Part shown: positions 50,968 through 62,894 of the stretch, one piece after another
Layout of the letters: every line of letters starts with the position of its first letter
Numbering within the stretch: position 1 is the stretch's first letter
Source: Berghia stephanieae
Taxonomy: Eukaryota > Mollusca > Gastropoda > Nudibranchia > Aeolidiidae
Length of the DNA stretch: 64,000 nt
Direction of reading: 5' to 3'
NCBI GenBank assembly: GCA_034508935.3
Contig: CM067449.1
Location: forward strand, 36,206,777-36,270,776
Notes under the pieces: generated by a model
Database searches by the model: none
Seen by the model: only the letters and a program-made list of their open reading frames with translations
What the model was told of the DNA's origin: nothing
Position numbers and translations under genes: made by a program

Positions 50968-51295
50968 TGAAAGAAATGCCAGCAGAGGAGCTTTCAGAAT
51001 GCTTCCCTTTCGGACGGCTTCTGGAAAGCTTCGGACAGCTCTGATGGCTTGAGAATGCTTTAGATGACCCCCGGACGGCTTCCCTTGGCATCCGGACGGC
51101 AATTAGTAGGACCGATCGAAAGAAATGCCAGCACGAGGACCTTTCGGACGGCTTCTGGAAAGCTTCGTACAGCTCTGAGGGCTTCCGGTTGACTTGAAAA
51201 TGCTTTAGATGACCTCCGGACGGCTTCCCTTGGCATCCGGACGGCAATTAGTTTACCGATTGAAAGAAATGGCAGCACGAGGAGCTTTCGGAAGG
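50968..51295. repeat. ~145-bp tandem repeat, 2.2 units
   Basis: Units begin GAAAGAAATGCCAGCA at 50969, 51118 and 51262 (periods 149 and 144) and are rich in CGGACGGCTTC and GGAAAGCTTCG. GC-rich compared with the surroundings. Opposite-strand frames (CQGKPSGGHLKH) simply repeat with it. Confidence 0.85.
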
Positions 51296-52319
51296 AATTG
51301 AGCCCGGTCTCTATAGCGTGAAACGGACAATGGCAATTGCTTGCTATCCGGTGGATAGGACGCTAGTATATCGCAAAGTACTTTCTGCGAGATCCAACAG
51401 ATCCAGCTACCCAATCACTGCTGGGTGGACAGGGGGTCCAGAAAAATCGCGACTGCACCCGAATCGATTACGCTCCCTTTGCGTATGAAGCGAGTGCTCT
51501 ACCAACTCTGGGTGGGGTTCCTGCCTCCCATAGTGGGCAGGGAGGTACATACTGTGTCTTCTATCCCCCTATTTCTGTTTTCCAACATGCTTTCTGTCTT
51601 TGTCTGAATGAGATTACTTGGTTTTGTCCTGGCCCTGGCTGGGAGGGAAACAGTCAAATGTATAGTTAGTTTTGGGTGATGATATTTTTTTCCTTGTAAA
51701 TCATCTCTCTGTTATGCACTGTATTATGTTTTGTTTATGTATTATAATATATGATTTGTAAGCATTTGAGTGTATTCCTCTTAGAGTGGCGTGGGGCCAT
51801 TGGATCGAATGGTGCCAGGCACCACACCAATCTTCTAAAAATCATTAACATAATAATTTAATTAAAAATAAAACAGAAAATTTATCTCCACTGTCTTTCG
51901 CCAAATCGCTAACAACATACTCCCTTTTTAGTCTCCACTCTTTTCAAGATTCCGAATCACGCACTGCGCCGACTCGTGTGTTGGTGACATCACTGCGCGA
52001 ATTAGTGACTGAATCAACACCGTGGTGCAAAGCAATCCGAGCTCCAGTTAATGCTCTATCCATTAGTATCGCTACAGCTGATTGAGCGAGAAACTGGGTC
52101 GAATTATACTATCCTCAAATAGCGGAAAAACCCTCGACTTGTGCCAGGATCTGAGAGCTCCACCGTTGGACTGGAGGGATGCGCCACTGTTGCATCATTT
52201 ACGTCATAATTAGGGTAACTTCGGCCATCCAAAATATTACATTAACTGATCATTGTCAAGTTTATTTGTAAGTAGCAAAGAAAAACAACATAAAGCTTAA
52301 AAGTATGATATATCAAAAT

Positions 52320-52337
52320 TCCCCCCCCCCCCCCCCC
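52320..52337. repeat. Poly-C tract
   Basis: C run inside the hAT. Confidence 0.95.
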
Positions 52338-52457
52338 ACCTCTTATTCACGATTATTGAATAAAGTAATTCTTTGCAACGAAGCATTGTGGACGAATTTA
52401 CCAACATTTTTCTTGCTTGTAGTGCCGAGTTGATGGTTACGTGTGTATGAGTGTTTA

Positions 52458-52497
<40 letters not shown>

Positions 52498-52505
52498 TGT
52501 GTTTG
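52458..52505. repeat. (GT)n microsatellite
   Basis: About 20 GT units inside the hAT. Confidence 0.95.
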
Positions 52506-52734
52506 TGCGTGTGTATTTGTGTCAGTCAGAGAAAGAAAGCGATGATTGTCAACAGTTATACTTTGGTGTGTTTTTTGATTTCTTAAGTATATAAGGAGAG
52601 TGATTTTTTCTTTGTGATGCTTTAAGATCTGAATCTACCTTTTATTTGTGCAATCATTAATCGTATTCCACTGATTTCCATTATTTGAGATATACTTTGA
52701 AGTTTTGTTTTGTTAAACATTGAATTGCAATGAA

Positions 52735-53210
52735 TCAAGTTGACTCTGCTTCACCGACCGTTTGGGAGATTGACACTAGATGACAAATTAGAAATAAAAA
52801 GACTAGTTCCTCACCAACCAACTGATTTTGAATTAACACAGGTTTGGAAATCTAGAAAACGCTCTTTTTCGGTAACATGGTATGACAGACATGAATGGCT
52901 CACAGTTAGTTTAGGAAAAAAACAACGTTTCTTTGTTTTTATTGTCTACTTTTTACAGATACAACAAACACTGACAAATCATGGACATCTATAGGCTATA
53001 GTGACCTTAACCACTTCCATCGTATTTCTTGACCTCCTGAACGTTGTTTTAGCACCCTTAAAAGAATGAAAAATTTCTTTAGAAATTCAATGAAACAGGA
53101 GCGGTTAAATTCGTTAATGATTCTGCCAATTCACAAAGCCGAAATAGATGCCATTCCAGATTTCAATAAACAAATTATAAAAAGATTTGCAGCTTTTCTT
53201 TACAAGTACT
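52735..53210 (+). pseudogene. hAT transposase remnant: TTF-type N-terminus joined to C-terminal dimerisation end
   Basis: 52740-52970 encodes LVPHQPTDFELTQVWKSRKR, then SFSVTWYDRHEWLTVS, the TTF/ZMYM-type zinc-finger lead-in of one hAT group, and after a frame change KSWTSIGYSDLNHFHRIS. Immediately after it, from about 53030, comes ERCFSTLKRMKNFFRNSM and KQERLNSLMILPIH, the hAT C-terminal dimerisation region. The catalytic middle (usually about 400 residues) is absent, a classic internal-deletion derivative. Confidence 0.75.
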
Positions 53211-53873
53211 AAAAGTAAGTAATTTCTGTCATAGGTTTCTTTTCTCTTTTGATTTGCATTTATCACATATTGATTGCATTATCTACCAAATCCAATCCTT
53301 TAAATGGTTGACAAAGAATAATTACAAAGACCTTTTCACCCGGGACTTGTATCTCAGTGTTGTGGCTTGTTGTTTTCATGAATTATTTTTTTTTGGTGAG
53401 TATTGTCCACTCGTAGAAACCATCGACCCTCCCCTCACCCTTCCAAAAAAGAGAGGTTTCAACATGTGCTCTCTCCTCTTAATCGTGTTCACTGTTTTAG
53501 AATTTTTTTTCTTCTTCTAATCACGGCACCACCATATGCCGTCAATACGCCACGCCGCTGCTCTTAGTGGGGACCTGTGCTTGTGTCTGGATGAGACTTA
53601 GGTGATCTCAAACTAAGTACACTGATAGTGTGCTCTTGGAATCTACATCTGTTCCCTATTTGAACCAATTCCCCTTTGTCTGCCTTATTCTTGGATGCTT
53701 TGATTGTAATTCTCTTTTTACTATCCCATTTTCCTCCTTTTTACTGCGCTGATATGACCTTAATGAAAGCGCCGTAAAACCCTTAAAAACAAAGCAATCT
53801 CAACCAACTGAGCTATCGAGCCGAGAGGGACAATAGCAATTGTCTCGCCTAATTATGATGAGGATGATGGTGA

Positions 53874-53978
<105 letters not shown>

Positions 53979-54064
53979 GTTTTTCTCTTTCTTTTTCTGT
54001 TTTTTTTTTGTGATTAAATTTATCAGTTTTTTTCATCAGAGGAATCCATGACGTACCGTCGATG

Positions 54065-54588
54065 CTGTGTATTTCGTGAGAACTACTCATAAAAAATGGA
54101 TGGCTAAAAACAATAAGAAAGATGCCGCGCCATTTTTGTCGTGTATCCTATGAGGGATTTATTGAGAACTGCTCATAAAAATGGCTGACTAAAAACAATA
54201 ACATAGATAACTGCCGTTGATGTCGTGTGAGAGAGCATTCAAAGCCCTTGACATGTTTATTACCGACGTTCTATGTGTTTTGGTCTATGGAGGGTCCGCT
54301 TATGTCCAGGACGAAACGCCAATACCGATTTTAATCGCATATGTTGAGAGCATATTTTTGTGTGTTCTGTTTTTCTGAGCTGTGTTGTTGTTGTGAACTG
54401 TTTTTCTGTCCGCGAAGCACTGTCGTTTCGTGAGTTTTATGTGTTGTTTCTTCTTGTATGTTTGTGGCGTTGTAACTGGCTATAAAAGCCCATACACGCA
54501 GCCAGTCTCTGTCTCCCTCATTCTATGTGCTCGTTTGAATTGTGGATGCTGACTATCGTTTCTCCCGAGATTAAAATTATGAAAATGT
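54065..54588. other. ~90-bp tandem duplication and a TATA-like site
   Basis: GAGAACT(A/G)CTCATAAAAA followed by TGGCT and CTAAAAACAATAA occurs at 54078 and again at 54165. Further on, GGCTATAAAAGCCCATACAC at 54478 looks like a TATA box with a start-site region. The downstream sequence is cut by the RTE at 54600, and no gene is recognisable. It could be the remains of an element promoter. Confidence 0.35.
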
Positions 54589-54599
54589 AGAGACGTGAA

Positions 54600-57013
54600 G
54601 AGGCAGAGGTGGTGACATAATCGGACCACATGGACTCGGAGACAGAAATGAACGAGGAAACATCTGGGCAGATTGGTGTAGAACAAATAAATTAATGATT
54701 TCAAACACCTGGTTTCAACAACACCCAAGAAGAACCTGGACATGGCAATCACCAGGGGACAGAGCAAGGAACCAGATAGACTTTATAGCAGTATCATCAA
54801 GAGTCAGAAATGGCATATTAAATTGCAAAACCTACCCAGGCGCCGATGTAGACAGTGACCATGTCCCAGTTGTTTGTACAATAAGGATAAAGTTTAAAGC
54901 TATTCAGAGAACAGCTGGTAGAATAAAGAGGGATTACAGGTTATGCAAAGACAATGGCATACAAACAAAAATGAGAGAAGAATTTGAAAATGCACTCATG
55001 ATACAAAGCCAAAGTGAACCTGATAATGAAAAATGTGAAAAACAATTTGATATATTCCAAAAGTGTGTCAAAGCAACTGCAGAAAAGCATTTACCAATAG
55101 CTCAAATAAACAGCAAAAAGGAATGGATGACAAATGAAATTCTAAACCTATTTGAAGAAAGACGAAAATGCAACAGAGGGTCTGCAGAATACCAAACATT
55201 GAACAACCACAGTAAATCCAAATGCATCGAGGCACACGAGAACTATCTAGACTGGAAATGCTGCGAAATCGAAAGAGAATACAAACCCAACCCCCAACAA
55301 GCTCACCAAAGAATAAAAGAACTATCAGGGAAAAGGAAAAGCAAAGCAGCAGGAAGTTGTATCCAAAACAAACAAGGGGAACTGCTATTTGAAGAACAAC
55401 ATATAGAAAGCCGATGGGTAGAATACATAGGCGAACTGTACAATGATCCAAATAGAAATGAACCACCACTGAAATTCAAAGAACCATTAAGCGGACCAAA
55501 CATCACCAAAAGTGAAATTGAACATGCCATGGAACGAATGAGGGATGGTAAAGCAACAGGCCCTGATGAAATATCTGTAGAGGTATTAAAAAGCCTAGGA
55601 GATCTAGCAATTGATGAACTTCACATATTATTCAACAATATATACAATACTGGGAAAATTCCAGAAGATCTCTGTAACTCTATTTTCATAGCAATACCAA
55701 AGAAAGCAGGTGCAGTCAGATGCGAAAATTTTAGAACTATAAGTTTAATAAGCCACATCAACAAAATACTGTTGCGTATAATTATCAACAGGCTAAGGAA
55801 TAAGATTAACCCCGAAATCGCAGAAGAACAATATGGATTCCAACCTGACAGAGGGACAAGGAACGCAATATACCTCCTCCGTGTTTTAAGTGAAAGAGCT
55901 ATACAGGTTCAGACCCCACTATACCTCTGTTTTGTCGACTACAAAAAAGCTTTTGATAGAGTACGCCACGAAGAAATACTAAAACAACTGCACTCCATTG
56001 GCGCTGATGAGAAAGACCTCAGACTCATGCAAACATTATACTACACCCAGCAGGCATCTATCAAAATCGGAAACTCTACAGGAAATTCCATTCCTATTAA
56101 GAAAGGAGTCCGTCAAGGGTGTGTTGCCTCACCAGATCTGTTTAATCTATACCAAGAAACAATCATGAGGGGCATAAATAATATGGAGGGAATAAAAGTG
56201 GGAGGTCACAACATAAATAATATAAGATACGCAGACGATACGGTACTCATTGCAACATCAGAAATCCAACTTCAAAAGATTGTTGACAAAGTGGTAGTAG
56301 ATAGTGAAGCCAAGGGAATAGAAGTGAATATCACCAAAACGGAATGCATGGTAATACAGAAAAACCCCGAAAACAACAACACCTGCAATATAACGATTCA
56401 CGGCGAGCAACTTACCAACGTAGAAAGTTTTAAATACCTAGGTTCAATAGTGACAACAGATGGAAGATGTAACCGAGACATACGAGCAAGAATAACTCAA
56501 GCCAAACAGGCCTTCATGGACCTGGGAAACATTTTGAAAAACAAACAGATGTCGTTCGGGATTAGATTCCGAGTCTTGAAGTGCTACGTGTGGCCAATCT
56601 TGTTATACGGATGCGAAAGCTGGACTACAAATGCAGAAACACAAAAGAACATTGAAGCTTTTGAAATGTGGTGCTTGAGAAGGATGCAGAGAATATCGTA
56701 TACTGCACACAAAACGAACGAAGAAGTGCTAAAACAAACATACCAACAAAGGAAACTAATGCCCTTAATAGTGGATCGACAACTATCCTTTTTCGGACAC
56801 ATAGTAAGGAAAGATAAGAATGAATACCTGGCAAGTTGTGGAAAAATACCTGGTAAACGCGCCCGGGGGAGACAAAGAAAAACACTCATAGACCAACTGA
56901 AGGGCTTCACCAGCCTAACAATCCAAGAGCTGTTTGAAAAGGCAAGAGACAGGGAGGAATGGAGAGAGATAATTCATGCAGTATCCGAAGCCTGGACCAG
57001 GCATGGAACCTAG
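54600..57013 (+). CDS. RTE polyprotein: end of endonuclease plus reverse transcriptase
   Basis: Open from the truncation point to TAG at 57011-57013. The first ATG, at 54695, gives 772 residues, but homology starts earlier (IIGPHGLGDRNERGNIW from about 54615). Visible parts, numbered from that ATG: endonuclease end NQIDFI and SDHVPV (about 54-59); a DGKATGPDE linker (about 285); RT motifs FVDYKKAFDRV (about 412), RQGCVASPD (about 472) and YADDT (about 511); GCESWTTNAE (about 640); and the C-terminal FFGHIVRKD and KRARGRQRK. No internal stop. Lacking the front of the endonuclease and a 5' UTR, it cannot be an active source copy. Confidence 0.85.
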
Positions 57014-57023
57014 AAGAAGAAGA
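54600..57023 (+). mobile_element. RTE LINE, 5'-truncated, young copy 1
   Basis: Perfect 11-bp target duplication AGAGACGTGAA (54589-54599 and 57024-57034). The copy begins inside the endonuclease domain and ends GGAACCTAGAAGAAGAAG, an RTE-style short-repeat tail. About 1% different from copy 2 at 60403. Confidence 0.9.
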
Positions 57024-57034
57024 AGAGACGTGAA

Positions 57035-57924
57035 ACTTAGGGTCTCCTTCCGTATGTGGGTGCTCAATGTCAAGTCACTAAACACAGCTTTTGTGTATGG
57101 ATGGTATGTATTTAAATAAAATACACACACTTTCTGCCCGCTATATCAATCGTACAAACATCAAAAGTCTGAGAGAATTTAGTGAGAAGAAATCACCAGG
57201 TGAATATAGAAAGCTGTGAAAGCCGTGCCAAATTTCAATTGTATTACGTTTAAACATTATGATTATGAGTGAGAGAATGTTTACTGATTACCAACTTGAT
57301 ACGACCTGACATATATATGCACCGTCTGCTATTATAACCCTATTTAGAGGGAAAGAGAAGAAGAAAAAGAAGGGAATTGGGAATCTCCATGAAATTATAA
57401 CGAAAGCTTTTGTCATAGTCCACATTTCCACCAAAGTGTTCTAAGGATTACAACATGTTATAGGCTATTCGCTTTTTAAAAATGCTACGAGTATTTCTAT
57501 TTAATCGTCTACTCTCCCTGATCCTGCGGCCTTCAAGGGTAAATCCAAACGAATCACACAAACACAAGTGTGACGATTCGGGCCGCTCGGTAGAGCCGGA
57601 TAGCCCGAAACGTCCACAAAAGAAAAGAAAAGGAAAAGTCTAGGAGGATAGAAAAAGGGAACTCGTTGATAAGTTCCCGCGTATAGGAAGATCAGGCCAC
57701 TGCACTGAGCCTAGTCTGAAAAGTTTGAAGGAGAAAGTCCGCGTTTCACGGCCAGACAATTGTAATGACAAAATAAATGGAGATCAAGGTTTACGAACAT
57801 GATACATTTATTACCGAACTAAATTACATATATTTAAATTACATACATGTATAACACAAATAGGAACGATACAACTCTAATTATCCATTCATCCTTTCTC
57901 CTGACATCCGCGAATAAGAAGAAA
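57035..57924. other. Intergenic sequence, possibly LTR-derived at its right end
   Basis: No gene. GGCCGCTCGGTAGAGCCGGA and GCCCGAAACGTCC near 57580-57612 may belong to the Ty3/Gypsy LTR or to a Penelope-type end. Confidence 0.35.
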
Positions 57925-58010
57925 AAAAACTTGAGCTTTTATATAGCGCAATATCCACTTTAAGTGCTCAGAGCGCTTTACAAAGGAACACCACTACAGA
58001 AACATGATAT
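57925..58010 (-). repeat. CR1/L2-like LINE 3' end, minus strand
   Basis: On the minus strand: TTTGTAAAGCGCTCTGAGCA, then GTGGATATTGCGCTATATAA, the LINE 3' terminal motif also seen at 46195 and 62746. Confidence 0.5.
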
Positions 58011-58014
58011 AAAA

Positions 58015-58865
58015 CAGAGCCGTGGAAAGCGGTATTCTGTTCCGCTGGACGAAACTTACAAAAACTCCCTCTGGTTCCCTGCGCTTCACTTAAATAGTAT
58101 AGCGCCAAGTTCCAACCCTGATTGGCTGAAAGCGGCGTTCAAAATGCCTAGCAATCCGGGGAGTGTACGGTCAACTCCGGGCTCTTTCGGGTTTTGTCCT
58201 GGCAACCATTGCCAGGACAGAACACTCTCTCCCCTAATGAGTAAACACCCTCTGTGAGGCTAAAATGGAAAATTAATGAAGACCCGACAAGGGTTAAGTG
58301 AAAAATACTAATAGAGGGGACTCCTAGGGGTCAAATAAAAATATCAGAAAAGAACCCTTATAGGGGTAAATTGAATTATAAGTAAGAAACCCGTTGAGGG
58401 TTATATGAAATGTGATATAAATATCATGTATATAAAAAATAATCCACAATTTCATAGTGGAGAACTCATTTTCATATCAAAATCCATTGAAAAGGGGAGG
58501 ATTTAATGTTAGAGGGGTAAGTGTGTTTTTACCACATAATAATTAATAAGTATCAATAAAAGGCACGGGATATAGCATCCGCCAGGACATTGTCATTCCC
58601 TGGGATGTGACGGATATCTAAGTCTGTAGGGACAGAGACCATATAGTCAATCTCTGTTTACTGTTTTTCATCATTGTAAGAAAAGCCAGAGGGCTGTGAT
58701 CACAGGTAAATAATAGGTGCCCGTTAATAATTGAGTCGGTCAAGTCTCTATTCAGATCCAAAAGGATAGTGCTAAGTCTTTTACGTAAAACAAATTTGAG
58801 AACCACGGTTGTTCTCAATATTTGTTGGGCCGTGATCGTTACAGAGTGAAGAAATATGTACACAT
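58015..58865 (-). mobile_element. Ty3/Gypsy fossil: RNase H segment and adjoining LTR-like sequence
   Basis: On the minus strand, 58860-58560 matches a Ty3/Gypsy RNase H domain (TCDHSPLAFL, MMKNSKQRL, then DIRHIPGNDNVLADAISRAF). Downstream on that strand, past a purine-rich GGGGAGAGAG, a stretch from about 58225 to 58015 starting TGTTCTGTCC, with a TATA-like box, may be the 3' LTR. It is a broken fossil with most of the element absent. Confidence 0.5.
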
Positions 58866-59785
58866 CTTCACGAAACAGCAGAACAACGCTGTTTCAAGGT
58901 TACAGAGGAGCAAACCCGAGACGACAACAAGACAAGATTGGTTTGTGTGAATTGTATTGTCCTTATATGTTACCGAATAAGTACGTTTTGATTGTCAACC
59001 CCTTTTCGTTTTATTTTGACATTTTCTTTTTTTTTTAAATAATAAAATTATAATTAATTTAATCCGCAGACTCGTTTAATAATTTAAAGCTATACTTTTG
59101 TGGGGACAAATAGTTGGAGGGATATATTCTTTGTATTGGTGTATATGTACAATACTTCTGATAAAAAATGCTTCAAAATAAATAAAAAAAAAACAATTAA
59201 TATATATAAATAAAATAGGGCTTTTACTTACATTAACAGTCTTGAAAATCACAATCACAATTTCAATCTGATCCATGAAAATTAAACATCCCAATATCCG
59301 AATAGGGATGAATTTAATCCAACACAGGAATGTGTTTTAATAGGAGATAGATATCCTGCGGCTCGTGACCGTCACATTGTAAATTGTGACCGCATTAGGG
59401 TCATCAGTGTCTTAAAGACTGACATACAACTAGAAACTGAAAATCATGATAAATACCTGAATAATACTTCATTTTAATCTAGAAAACAGGTCAGAGCTTA
59501 CTGTTTTGCCTATTGATTTCATATCTCTCTCAATTAATTTTCTTTGCTGGGGTTCACACACTCCCCTGTATTGATTAGTGAGATAAATTGTGTATTTCAT
59601 TCTTACACTTAATAACACAATCTAAATGGTGGGGAATAAAAACAGTGAATTATGCAAAATGTCACGGGTCAGTCTATGTATTGGAACTCTGCATATTTAG
59701 CCTAATCACTCAATGAACATGTTTTTAAAAATTGTATTGAATTGTTTCATTTAACAGCAACATCATATTAAATAATGCAGTGGCT
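58866..59785. other. Intergenic sequence without recognised features
   Basis: AT-rich; nothing supportable on either strand. Confidence 0.5.
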
Positions 59786-60402
59786 TAATCGCAAACTTTC
59801 TGCACGTCATATGCAAGACAGCGATGCTTTATCCCCCATCGATTAGTCACGTATTCTGCTTATATGTTACAGTTCTCGGATCAAATTCTTCTCTATTTTA
59901 TCCATTTATTCGCAAACGTCTCTGCACTTTATAAACAAGACCTTGACGCTTATGTTTGGACCGGTTAATCGCAAATTCTGCTGTTGCGTTCCGCTTAACA
60001 AATCGAATTCTTTTCTATTTTACCCATTTATTTGCAAAGTTTCTGCACTTTATAAACAAGGCCATGGCGCTAATGTTTGGACCGCTTAATTGCAAATTCC
60101 GCTTTTGTGTTCCATTTCTTGAATAGATCTATTTTCTATTTAATCATTTTAATCAAAAACTTTCGACACTTTAAAAACAAGACCATGACGCTTATGTGTG
60201 CACCGGTTAATCGCATATTCTACCACTGTGTACCATTTCTCGAATCGGATTCTTTATTTTTTAAAAATCATTTCGCAAACTATCTGCACTTGATAATTAT
60301 AATCAAGACCAGAGTGCTTAATTCTACATCGGTTAATCACATGCTCTGTGTACACTTCTCGAATCAGAATCTATTCTATTTAACCATTTTAATTGCATAC
60401 TT

Positions 60403-62232
60403 TGAACATTGAACAACCACATTAAATCCAAATGCATCGAGGCACACGAGAACTATCTAGACTGGAAATGCTGCGAAATCGAAAGAGAATACAAACCCAA
60501 CCCCCAACAAGCTCACCAAAGAATAAAAGAACTATCAGGGAAAAGGAAAAGCAAAGCAGCAGGAAGTTGTATCCAAAACAAACAAGGGGAACTGCTATTT
60601 GAAGAACAACATATAGAAAGCCGATGGGTAGAATACATAGGCGAACTGTACAATGATCCAAATAGAAATGAACCACCACTGAAATTCAAAGAACCATTAA
60701 GCGGACCAAACATCACCAAAAGTGAAATTGAACATGCCATGGAACGAATGAAGGATGGTAAAGCAACAGGCCCTGATGAAATATCTGTAGAGGTATTAAA
60801 AAGCCTAGGAGATCTAGCAATTGATGAACTTCATATATTATTCAACAATATATACAATACTGGGAAAATTCCAGAAGATCTCTGTAACTCTATTTTCATA
60901 GCAATACCAAAGAAAGCAGGTGCAGTCAGATGCGAAAATTTTAGAACTATAAGTTTAATAAGTCACATCAACAAAATACTGTTGCGTATAATTATCAACA
61001 GGCTAAGGAATAAGATTAACCCCGAAATCGCAGAAGAACAATATGGATTCCAACCTGACAGAGGGACAAGGAACGCAATATACCTCCTCCGTGTTTTAAG
61101 TGAAAGAGCTATACAGGTTCAGACCCCACTATACCTCTGTTTTGTCGACTACAAAAAAGCTTTTGATAGAGTACGCCACGAAGAAATACTAAAACAACTG
61201 CACTCCATTGGCGCTGATGAGAAAGACCTCAGACTCATGCAAACATTATACTACACCCAGCAGGCATCTATCAAAATCGGAAACTCTACAGGAAATTCCA
61301 TTCCTATTAAGAAAGGAGTCCGTCAATGGTGTGTTGCCTCACCAGATCTGTTTAATCTATACCAAGAAACAATCATGAGGGGCATAAATAATATGGAGGG
61401 AATAAAAGTAGGAGGTCACAACATAAATAATATAAGATACGCAGACGATACGGTACTCATTGCAACATCAGAAATCCAACTTCAAAAGATTGTTGACAAA
61501 GTGGTAGTAGATAGTGAAGCCAAGGGAATGGAAGTGAATATCACCAAAACAGAATGCATGGTAATACAGAAAAACCCCGAAAACAACAACACCTGCAATA
61601 TAACGATTCACGGCGAGCAGCTTACCAACGTAGAAAGTTTTAAATACCTAAGTTCAATAGTGACAACAGATGGAAGATGTAACCGAGACATACGAGCAAG
61701 AATAACTCAAGCCAAACAGGCCTTCATGGACCTGGGAAACATTTTGAAAAACAAACAGATGTCGTTCGGGATTAGATCCCGAGTCTTGAAGTGCTACGTG
61801 TGGCCAATCTTGTTCTACGGATGCGAAAGCTGGACTACAAATGCAGAAACACAAAAGAACATTGAAGCTTTTGAAATGTGGTGCTTGAGAAGGATGCAGA
61901 GAATATCGTATACCGCACACAAAACGAACGAAGAAGTGCTAAAACAAACATACCAACAAAGGAAACTAATGCCCTTAATAGTGGATCGACAACTATCCTT
62001 TTTCGGACACATAGTAAGGAAAGATAAGAATGAATACCTGGCAAGTTGTGGAAAAATACCTGGTAAACGCGCCCGGGGGAGACAAAGAAAAACACTCATA
62101 GACCAACTGAAGGGCTTCACCAACCTAACAATCCAAGAGCTGTTTGAAAAAGCAAGAAACAGGGAGGAATGGAGAGAGATAATTCATGCAGTATCCGAAG
62201 CCTGGACCAGGCATGGAACCTAGAAGAAGAAG
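60403..62232 (+). mobile_element. RTE LINE, 5'-truncated, young copy 2
   Basis: Perfect 12-bp target duplication AATTGCATACTT (60391-60402 and 62233-62244). Truncated within the linker before the RT domain. Ends GGAACCTAGAAGAAGAAG, as copy 1 does. Confidence 0.92.
60404..62223 (+). CDS. RTE reverse transcriptase, truncated, RQG changed to RQW
   Basis: About 604 codons, same frame as copy 1 and uninterrupted to TAG at 62221-62223. It keeps DGKATGPDE, FVDYKKAFDRV, YADDT and GCESW. The RT motif B reads RQWCVASPD instead of RQGCVASPD; that Gly is nearly invariant, so this copy would be catalytically poor. Roughly nine residues differ from copy 1. Dead on arrival by truncation. Confidence 0.85.
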
Positions 62233-62336
62233 AATTGCATACTTAATATTTATAAGAAAGACAACGACACTTTAGCCCGCATTGGATAATCACACACTCT
62301 GCTCACGTATTTTTGCATATCCCAAATCGAATTCAT

Positions 62337-62470
62337 TCTTCTTCTTCTTCTTCTTCTTCTTCTTCTTCTTCTTCTTCTTCTTCTTCTTCTTCTTCTTCTT
62401 CTTCTTCTTCTTCTTCTTCTTCTTCTTCTTCTTCTTCTTCTTCTTCTTCTTCTTCTTCTTCTTCTTCTTC

Positions 62471-62537
<67 letters not shown>

Positions 62538-62576
62538 TTATTATTATTTATTATTATTATTATTATTATTATATTA

Positions 62577-62627
<51 letters not shown>

Positions 62628-62684
62628 TATTATATATCATTATTATTATTATTATTATATAATTTATTATTATTATTATTATTA

Positions 62685-62744
<60 letters not shown>
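62337..62744. repeat. (TTC)n then (ATT)n microsatellite
   Basis: About 45 TTC units, then an ATT array of ~270 bp with few breaks. The ATT part is the reverse-strand (AAT)n tail of the LINE at 62746. Confidence 0.95.
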
Positions 62745-62745
<1 letters not shown>

Positions 62746-62850
62746 TGATTATAGCGCCAATATCCACAAATAGTGCTCACAGGTGCTTTACAATAGTTTA
62801 TTTTTGTGTCACACGTGTTCATTCATTCGACTACAAAATCACTACAACAG

Positions 62851-62894
<44 letters not shown>

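Larger units (their letters stand above)
51786..53560 (+). mobile_element. hAT transposon, internally deleted
   Basis: The ends are near-inverted (GTGGCGTGG at the left, CCACGCCGC at the right). The flanks share CTCTTAG (51778-51784 and 53561-53567), extending to 8 bp with one mismatch. The empty site is known from the other retroposon copies. It encodes only the two ends of a hAT transposase. Confidence 0.75.
51508..53798 (+). mobile_element. ~515-bp retroposon, copy E, split by a hAT
   Basis: The 5' half is 51508-51784 (CTGGGTGGGGTTCC to TATTCCTCTTAG), the 3' half 53561-53798 (CTCTTAGTGGGGACCTGTGC to CCCTTAAAAACAAAG). Its target duplication CTCNACCAACT lies at 51497-51507 and 53799-53809 within the SINE. 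Confidence 0.8.
51320..53835 (-). mobile_element. SINE-1 copy split by retroposon E (which holds a hAT)
   Basis: On the minus strand the head and A box (CGATAGCTCAGTTGG) are at 53823-53806. The rest (GCACTCGCTTCATACGC, CCACCCAGCAGTGATTGGG, ACTAGCGTCCTATCC) is at 51497-51327. The break is at the CTCNACCAACT duplication of retroposon E. Confidence 0.7.
59790..62337. repeat. ~121-bp satellite, six units, interrupted by RTE copy 2
   Basis: Unit starts (CGCAAAC or TTGCAAAG-like) at 59790, 59911, 60033, 60154, 60274 and 60394, so periods are 120-122. Shared blocks in order: TCTGCACTTTATAAACAAGA, CCATGACGCTTATGT, ACCGGTTAATCGCA and CTCGAATCGAATTC, then TTCTATTTWACCATTT. Unit six is split by the RTE at 60403-62232 and resumes to 62337, where a TTC run starts. 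Units are roughly 70-80% alike by eye. Confidence 0.85.

Noticed and set aside
55068-57130. Minus-strand frames opposite the RTE ORFs (also at 60422-62123)
   Set aside because: Antisense shadows of the reverse transcriptase, repeated identically in both copies.
58856-59294. Short frames between the Gypsy fossil and the satellite
   Set aside because: Low-complexity hydrophobic translations without homology.
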